64,000 nt of DNA from Oscillospiraceae bacterium. Lineage in GTDB: Bacteria > Bacillota > Clostridia > Oscillospirales > CAG-272. Positions within the stretch are counted from its first letter, which is position 1, and each line of letters begins with the position of its first letter. Positions 58,804 to 64,000 of the stretch are shown one piece after another. A program made the position numbers and the translations under genes. A model generated the notes under the pieces. The model saw nothing but the letters and a program-made list of their open reading frames with translations, was not told the DNA's origin and searched no databases. The stretch is taken from NCBI GenBank assembly GCA_015063585.1, contig SVTW01000002.1, forward strand, positions 23,449 to 87,448. The letters are read 5' to 3'.

Positions 58804-60651
58804 ATGCCGCAAACCGAAAAAGAATTGCACGCTTTGCTTGAAAAAGCCAACACGTTGCCGCTCTGTCCGGGGGTTTACCTGATGCGAGACGCATCGGGGC
58901 GTGTAATATACGTTGGCAAATCACGCAAGCTGAAAAACCGCGTTTCACAGTATTTTCAAAAAAACGAAAAAAACATCAAAACCGCGCGTATGGTTTCTAT
59001 GGTGCATGATTTTGATTATTTTCTGTGTGACAGCGAAATTGAAGCACTGTCATTGGAAAACACCTTGATCAAGCAATATGCGCCCAAATACAATATCCGA
59101 CTCAAGGACGCAAAATCCTATCCCTATATCAAGATCACGGCGGAGGAATATCCGCGCATTGTGTTTACCCGAAAACGCGAGGGTGACCGCGCGAAATATT
59201 TCGGACCCTATTCGGGCTCGGAAAAGGCTTACGCGCTCATTGAGCTCTTACGTCGTACCCTGCGCTTGCCGTCCTGCTCGCGTCGATTCCCGCGCGATAT
59301 CGGACGCGAACGCCCCTGCATCTATTATCAGATGAACCGTTGCTGCGGTGTTTGCACCGGGCAGGTCTCTCCGGAGGAATACCGCCAAACCGTGCAGATG
59401 GCGGGGGAGATCCTGAGCGGGAAAACGGCAACCGTCAAGCGAGAGCTGGAGACACAAATGTACCGGTGTGCCGAGGAGGAGCGCTTTGAAGCGGCGGCAC
59501 GTTACCGCGATACGCTCAATGCGATCGCGGCGATCGGAGAGCGGCAAAAGGTTGTTGCCACGCCCGACGCGGAGCAGGACGTGATCGCGCTTTATTCCGA
59601 CGAAATTTGTTCCTGTGTTTCGGTTTTTTATATCCGCGCGGGTGTTTTACAGGACAAAGCCGACTTTATTTACGGAGCCGACAGTATTTTGGAACCCGAG
59701 GATATGACCACGTTCCTTTGTGAGCATTACCGAACCCGCGAATATATTCCGCCACAGGTGCTGCTCGCGTTTGATATGAGTGCCGAAGATAGCGCAATGC
59801 TTTCGGATTATCTTTCTCAACGTGCCGAGCGAAAGGTCAGCGTGCGTGTGCCGCAAAGAGGTGTGCTGCATTCTTTTTGCGAGATGGTGAAGAAAAACGC
59901 CGCCGATCAGGCAAAGCTATATAAGATCAACACCGAGAAAAATGAAAAAACATTGGTTCGCCTGGCGGAGCTTCTTTGTTTGGAATCCTATCCGTCCCGT
60001 ATTGAAGCCTATGATATCTCCAATCTCGGCGCGGAGCATCTCACGGCGGGAATGGTTGTTTGTAACGAGGGAAAATTCAAGAAAGCCGATTACCGAACCT
60101 TCCGTATCCGAAGCGTCAGCGATAACACCGATGACTACGCTTCCATGCGAGAGGCGATCGCGCGCCGATTGGATCATCTTGCCGATGCCGACGGCTCTTT
60201 TTCCAATCTTCCCGACCTGATCCTGCTGGATGGCGGACGCGGTCACGTATCGGTGGTGCGTGCATTGCTTGACGAGCGGGGGATCGATCTGCCCGTGTTT
60301 GGCATGGTAAAGGATGAGCATCATAAAACGCGTGCTCTGTGTACCGATCACGAGGAGATCAGTATCGCGCGTGAAAATGAGATCTTCTCTTTGATCTATC
60401 GGATTCAAGAGGAGGTACACCGTTATACGGTGGGGCGGATGCACCAAGCCAAGCGAAAAACGCTCACTACCTCTTCTTTGACGAAAATTCAAGGCATCGG
60501 TGAGGCAAAAGCCAAGAAACTGCTTGGCGCATTCGGCGGGATCCGTGCTTTGCGAATGGCGAGTGAGGATGAAATTGCCGCAGTGCGCGGAATCTCACGC
60601 GAGAATGCCGTGGCGGTCTACCGTGCCCTGCACGGTGATACAGAAAGCTAA
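58804..60651 (+). CDS. uvrC: Excinuclease ABC subunit C (start corrected to ATG 58804)
   Basis: CPGVYLMRDASGRVIYVGKSRKLKNRVSQYF, YDISNLGAEHLTAGMVV, helix-hairpin-helix end. Confidence 0.95.
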   Translation: MPQTEKELHALLEKANTLPLCPGVYLMRDASGRVIYVGKSRKLKNRVSQYFQKNEKNIKTARMVSMVHDFDYFLCDSEIEALSLENTLIKQYAPKYNIRLKDAKSYPYIKITAEEYPRIVFTRKREGDRAKYFGPYSGSEKAYALIELLRRTLRLPSCSRRFPRDIGRERPCIYYQMNRCCGVCTGQVSPEEYRQTVQMAGEILSGKTATVKRELETQMYRCAEEERFEAAARYRDTLNAIAAIGERQKVVATPDAEQDVIALYSDEICSCVSVFYIRAGVLQDKADFIYGADSILEPEDMTTFLCEHYRTREYIPPQVLLAFDMSAEDSAMLSDYLSQRAERKVSVRVPQRGVLHSFCEMVKKNAADQAKLYKINTEKNEKTLVRLAELLCLESYPSRIEAYDISNLGAEHLTAGMVVCNEGKFKKADYRTFRIRSVSDNTDDYASMREAIARRLDHLADADGSFSNLPDLILLDGGRGHVSVVRALLDERGIDLPVFGMVKDEHHKTRALCTDHEEISIARENEIFSLIYRIQEEVHRYTVGRMHQAKRKTLTTSSLTKIQGIGEAKAKKLLGAFGGIRALRMASEDEIAAVRGISRENAVAVYRALHGDTES

Positions 60652-60672
60652 ACAGAAAGGATTCGAAGCAAC

Positions 60673-61260
60673 ATGATGCGAATTATTACGGGGCGCGCGC
60701 GCGGCACCAAGCTCGCGGCACCAAAGGGCGAGGTGACACGGCCTACAGCCGAACGCACAAAGGAAGCCGTTTTTTCGATCCTGCAATTTGACATTGCGGG
60801 CAGGGAAGTGTTGGATCTTTTTGCGGGATCGGGGCAGATGGGGCTTGAAGCGCTCAGCCGCGGCGCGGCGCACGCGTTTTTTTGCGACCGTTCCAAGGAT
60901 GCGGTAGAGGTCATTCGCGCCAACGCTTTGAAAACACGGCTCGCGCCGCAATGTGAGGTGCTTTGCGCCGATTATGCATCGGCTCTGCAAACGCTTCGCC
61001 GCAAACAAACCTTCGATCTCGTTTTTCTCGATCCTCCCTATGCGGCGGGACTTCTTGCCGACGTGCTTTCGCGTCTTGCTCGCTCGCATCTCTTGCGAGA
61101 CGGGGCAACGCTCGTTTGCGAAACAGGGGAAGGAGACGTTCTTGCCAACGTGGAGGCGCGTGCGTGCTATTCGGTAGAGCGCGAGACGAAATACGGTATT
61201 GCCTACGTTACCATACTGAAATATCATGAACCCAAAACTTTAGAGGAGGAGACAAAATGA
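60673..61260 (+). CDS. rsmD: 16S rRNA (guanine966-N2)-methyltransferase
   Basis: MRIITGRARGTKL, VLDLFAGSGQMGLEALSRG, VFLDPPY. Confidence 0.92.
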   Translation: MMRIITGRARGTKLAAPKGEVTRPTAERTKEAVFSILQFDIAGREVLDLFAGSGQMGLEALSRGAAHAFFCDRSKDAVEVIRANALKTRLAPQCEVLCADYASALQTLRRKQTFDLVFLDPPYAAGLLADVLSRLARSHLLRDGATLVCETGEGDVLANVEARACYSVERETKYGIAYVTILKYHEPKTLEEETK

Positions 61261-61751
61261 GCCTTGCAATTGTTCCCGGAAGCTTTGACCCACTCACGAT
61301 GGGACATTTGGATTTGATTCGAAAAGCGGCAAAACGCTACGATGAGGTGGTGGTTGCCGTGATGGTCAATCCTGCCAAGCGCTATTGCTTTGACATGAAA
61401 ACGCGACTTGAAATCGCGCGCCTGAGCGTTGCCGACATTCCACGCGTGAGCGTGATCGCGGACAGGGGACTCTTGATCGACCTGTATGACCGGCTCGGCG
61501 CAAAAGCGGTATGCAAAGGCTGGCGAAACGAGGAGGACTATGCCTACGAGATCCGCATGGCGGATTGGAACCGTGCGCATAACCCGCGGTTCCGCACGGA
61601 GCTGATCCATTCGCGCGGTGAATTCGCCGATCTTTCGTCCACTGCCGTGCGGCAAAAACTGCTCCGCGGAGAAATACCCGAGGGATGGGTACATCCCAAT
61701 GCGTTGCAGATCGTACTGACCAAACTGAAAAAAGGAGAATCCGAAACATGA
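61257..61751 (+). CDS. coaD: Pantetheine-phosphate adenylyltransferase
   Basis: AIVPGSFDPLTMGHLDLIRKAAKRYDEVVVAVMVNP; SSTAVRQ. Confidence 0.95.
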   Translation: MSLAIVPGSFDPLTMGHLDLIRKAAKRYDEVVVAVMVNPAKRYCFDMKTRLEIARLSVADIPRVSVIADRGLLIDLYDRLGAKAVCKGWRNEEDYAYEIRMADWNRAHNPRFRTELIHSRGEFADLSSTAVRQKLLRGEIPEGWVHPNALQIVLTKLKKGESET

Positions 61752-62395
61752 AACATCTGAATTCCAAACAAACAACGCTTGCCTCCATTTTGATCTTTGC
61801 CTGCCTGGGTCTTCTCGCGGGCATGCTCCTGATTCTGATCCCCACCAATTTTCTGATCAATGTGATCTTTGTGGTGATGGGGGTTCTCACCATTCTCTAT
61901 AACATTCCCGGCTTTGCCGCAGGACTTGTCGCAATTCACACCAAAATGGGGATCGTAACCGTTCTTTTATCTTTGATCTCCATTGTAACGGGCTTTCTTA
62001 TGATCTTCTGGCATGCCGATCTGCTTATGATCTTTTTGGGTGCGTATATGGTTATTTTCCCGCTGGTTGAGATCCTTTTGTCGGAGGATAAATCGCAGCG
62101 TTTGAAAACCGAGCTTCCCAAAATCATCATCGGACTTGTGCTCCTGCTTGTTGGTCCGTCCACCGTAATGAACGTGATGTTTGACGTGGCAGGCTGGATC
62201 GTGATCGGTTTGACCGCGCTTTATGTGGTCGTAATTCTGATCGCACAGATCCGCGGCGCAGGAAAGGCAAAGCAACAGACGGGAGGCCGTATTTTCGTGG
62301 ATACCACGGGAGACGGAAAGATCGATACCGTTTATCACGACACCAACGGTGACGGGACCCCCGACACGGCAACCGAATACCGCGAAAACAAATGA
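61748..62395 (+). CDS. DUF308/HdeD-like membrane protein with C-terminal DxNxDG calcium-motif tail
   Basis: Six or so TM helices; tail DTTGDGKIDTVYHDTNGDGTPDTA. Confidence 0.65.
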   Translation: MKHLNSKQTTLASILIFACLGLLAGMLLILIPTNFLINVIFVVMGVLTILYNIPGFAAGLVAIHTKMGIVTVLLSLISIVTGFLMIFWHADLLMIFLGAYMVIFPLVEILLSEDKSQRLKTELPKIIIGLVLLLVGPSTVMNVMFDVAGWIVIGLTALYVVVILIAQIRGAGKAKQQTGGRIFVDTTGDGKIDTVYHDTNGDGTPDTATEYRENK

Positions 62396-63792
62396 ACCGT
62401 TATAAAAAACTTCTGTCCGATACCGTGATTTTGGGACTTGGGACGTTTGGCTCAAAGCTTTTGGTGTTTTTGCTCATGCCGTTTTATACGGCATGGCTTT
62501 CCACCTCACAGTACAGTACCGCCGAACTGATCACAAGCACGGCAAACCTGCTGATCCCGCTTGCTTGCGTTGGTATCACAAACGGTATTTTTCGATTTGC
62601 CGCCGAACGCGAGGCCGACCAAAAGACCGTTTTTTCAACGAGCATTGCTTTGCTTGGAATGGGGTTGGGTGGCTTTTGTCTGCTCTCTCCGTTGCTCGGA
62701 TTGATCTCGTATTTTGACGGTTACACCTGGCTGCTTGTTGCCTACGTTTTTTTCGCGAACGTGCAGGGCGTTTGCGCGCAATATGTCCGCGCCACCGACC
62801 GCACACGGCTGTTTGCAATACAGGGGATTCTGAACACACTTTTAACCATCGGGTGCAACGTTTTGTTTCTCGCCGTTTGGGATCTGGGCGTTACGGGCTA
62901 CGTTCTGTCGGTCGTGCTCGGCAATATTCTCACCACCGTCTATCTTGTGATTGCCGCCAAGCTTTGGCGCGTGTTCCGTCCCGCGGCGGTCAGCCGACCC
63001 TTGATGGGGGAGTTGCTTCGTTTCAGTCTGCCGCTCATTCCAACCACGGTTTGCTGGTTGATCACCGACCTTTCCGACCGCTATATGGTCACCTATTTTT
63101 GCGGATCCGACGCAAACGGTGTCTATTCGGCGGCATATAAGATTCCAACCATCGTCAACCTCGTTTCGGGTATTTTTTTACAGGCATGGCAGTTTTCTGC
63201 AGTAGCGGAATCTTCGGATCGGGAGAGTTGTTCCAAATTTTATTCCGAGGTATTCCGCGGCTTTTTGTCGCTGATCTTTATCGGATCGGCGGGGTTGGTT
63301 CTGCTGTCTCCGTTCCTGACACGGCTTCTGCTCAATGAACGCTTCCACGGAGCGGCGGAATTTATGCCGACCTTGCTTTGCGCGGCGGCGTTGGAGGCGG
63401 TGGTCGCGTTTCTTGCCAGCGTCTATATGGTGCGTAAAAAGAGCATGCATTCCTTTTTTACCGCGCTGATCGGAACGGTTGCCAATCTGATTCTCAATCT
63501 TTCCTTGATTCCGCGCTTTGGCGCACTTGGAGCGGCAATTGCGACCTTGGCGGCATATGCGTTGGTTCTGATCGCACGCCTGATCGATGCACCTCGCCTG
63601 ATTTCTTTCCGTTTGTATCTGCCTCGCCTGACGGCAAACGTTCTTTTGCTGTTGTCGTCTGCCGCAATGATCACGCGGATGCCAAAGCACGCGATTTTGT
63701 GGTCGCTCTTTTTCACCGTTGCGATCACAATTCTCAACGCCCCCGCACTTCTTCGTGCGCTCAAGGGGATCGTGCAAAAACGCCAATCATAA
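62392..63792 (+). CDS. Wzx/MurJ-type polysaccharide biosynthesis flippase
   Basis: LGLGTFGSKLLVFLLMPFYTAWLSTSQYSTAELI, 12+ TM helices. Confidence 0.85.
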   Translation: MNRYKKLLSDTVILGLGTFGSKLLVFLLMPFYTAWLSTSQYSTAELITSTANLLIPLACVGITNGIFRFAAEREADQKTVFSTSIALLGMGLGGFCLLSPLLGLISYFDGYTWLLVAYVFFANVQGVCAQYVRATDRTRLFAIQGILNTLLTIGCNVLFLAVWDLGVTGYVLSVVLGNILTTVYLVIAAKLWRVFRPAAVSRPLMGELLRFSLPLIPTTVCWLITDLSDRYMVTYFCGSDANGVYSAAYKIPTIVNLVSGIFLQAWQFSAVAESSDRESCSKFYSEVFRGFLSLIFIGSAGLVLLSPFLTRLLLNERFHGAAEFMPTLLCAAALEAVVAFLASVYMVRKKSMHSFFTALIGTVANLILNLSLIPRFGALGAAIATLAAYALVLIARLIDAPRLISFRLYLPRLTANVLLLLSSAAMITRMPKHAILWSLFFTVAITILNAPALLRALKGIVQKRQS

Positions 63793-63798
63793 CGCAAT

Positions 63799-63828
63799 AT
63801 GTGGGGGCTTGCCAAAGTCCCCATTTTT
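63799..63828 (+). terminator. Intrinsic terminator after flippase
   Basis: TGGGGGCTT gcca AAGTCCCCA TTTTTC. Confidence 0.85.
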
Positions 63829-63839
63829 CTTAAAAAAGA

Positions 63840-63980
63840 GGGGGTGAGTCAAATGCAAAAATGCATTTGGTATTCACCCCCGACGTTTTTGCTTTGCGGC
63901 TAAACACCGCAATTTTCGACTGCTTTGCAGTCGAAAACCGCAAATTCCGCGCTACAAAAAAGCCTACCGTCGGCTTTTTT
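63840..63980. repeat. Run of four consecutive stem-loops in noncoding DNA
   Basis: GGGGGTGA/TCACCCCC; TTGCGG/CCGCAA; TTTTCGACTGC/GCAGTCGAAAA; AAAAAAGCC/GGCTTTTTT. Confidence 0.75.
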
Positions 63981-64000
63981 GAGCAGAGGCTGCGCCAATG

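Overview
This window looks like a gene-dense housekeeping segment from a Clostridia-like Bacillota; the lineage is inferred from gene order and protein similarity. It runs murF (5' truncated)-mraY-ftsW-murG-divIB-ftsZ, infC-rpmI-rplT, a TrmH-type methyltransferase, dprA-topA-trmFO-plsX-rnc-radical SAM-smc-ftsY-XTPase, yhbY-nadD-yqeK-LCP-rsfS-leuS, mnmA and trmL (minus), secA, several ABC exporters, yajC, rimM-trmD, an O-antigen-ligase-like gene with two DUF4330-like genes, HPr, uvrC-rsmD-coaD and a flippase. No tRNA, rRNA, CRISPR array or transposase was recognised.

The least ordinary items are:
(1) a 59-aa Asn/Gln-rich ORF (40549-40728, absent from the ORF track) flanked by two hairpins, just upstream of an ABC / DUF1854 / ABC cluster whose ABC proteins carry N-terminal zinc-ribbon extensions;
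(2) a candidate ~113-nt minus-strand sRNA at about 8066-8178 with a consensus-like promoter and an intrinsic terminator;
(3) infC starting at an AUU codon (8576) behind a leader with an attenuator and a possible competing antiterminator pairing;
(4) a 24-bp tandem repeat in the ftsY N-terminal domain;
(5) a chain of hairpins at the right edge.

All product names rest on reading motifs by eye, with no database search.
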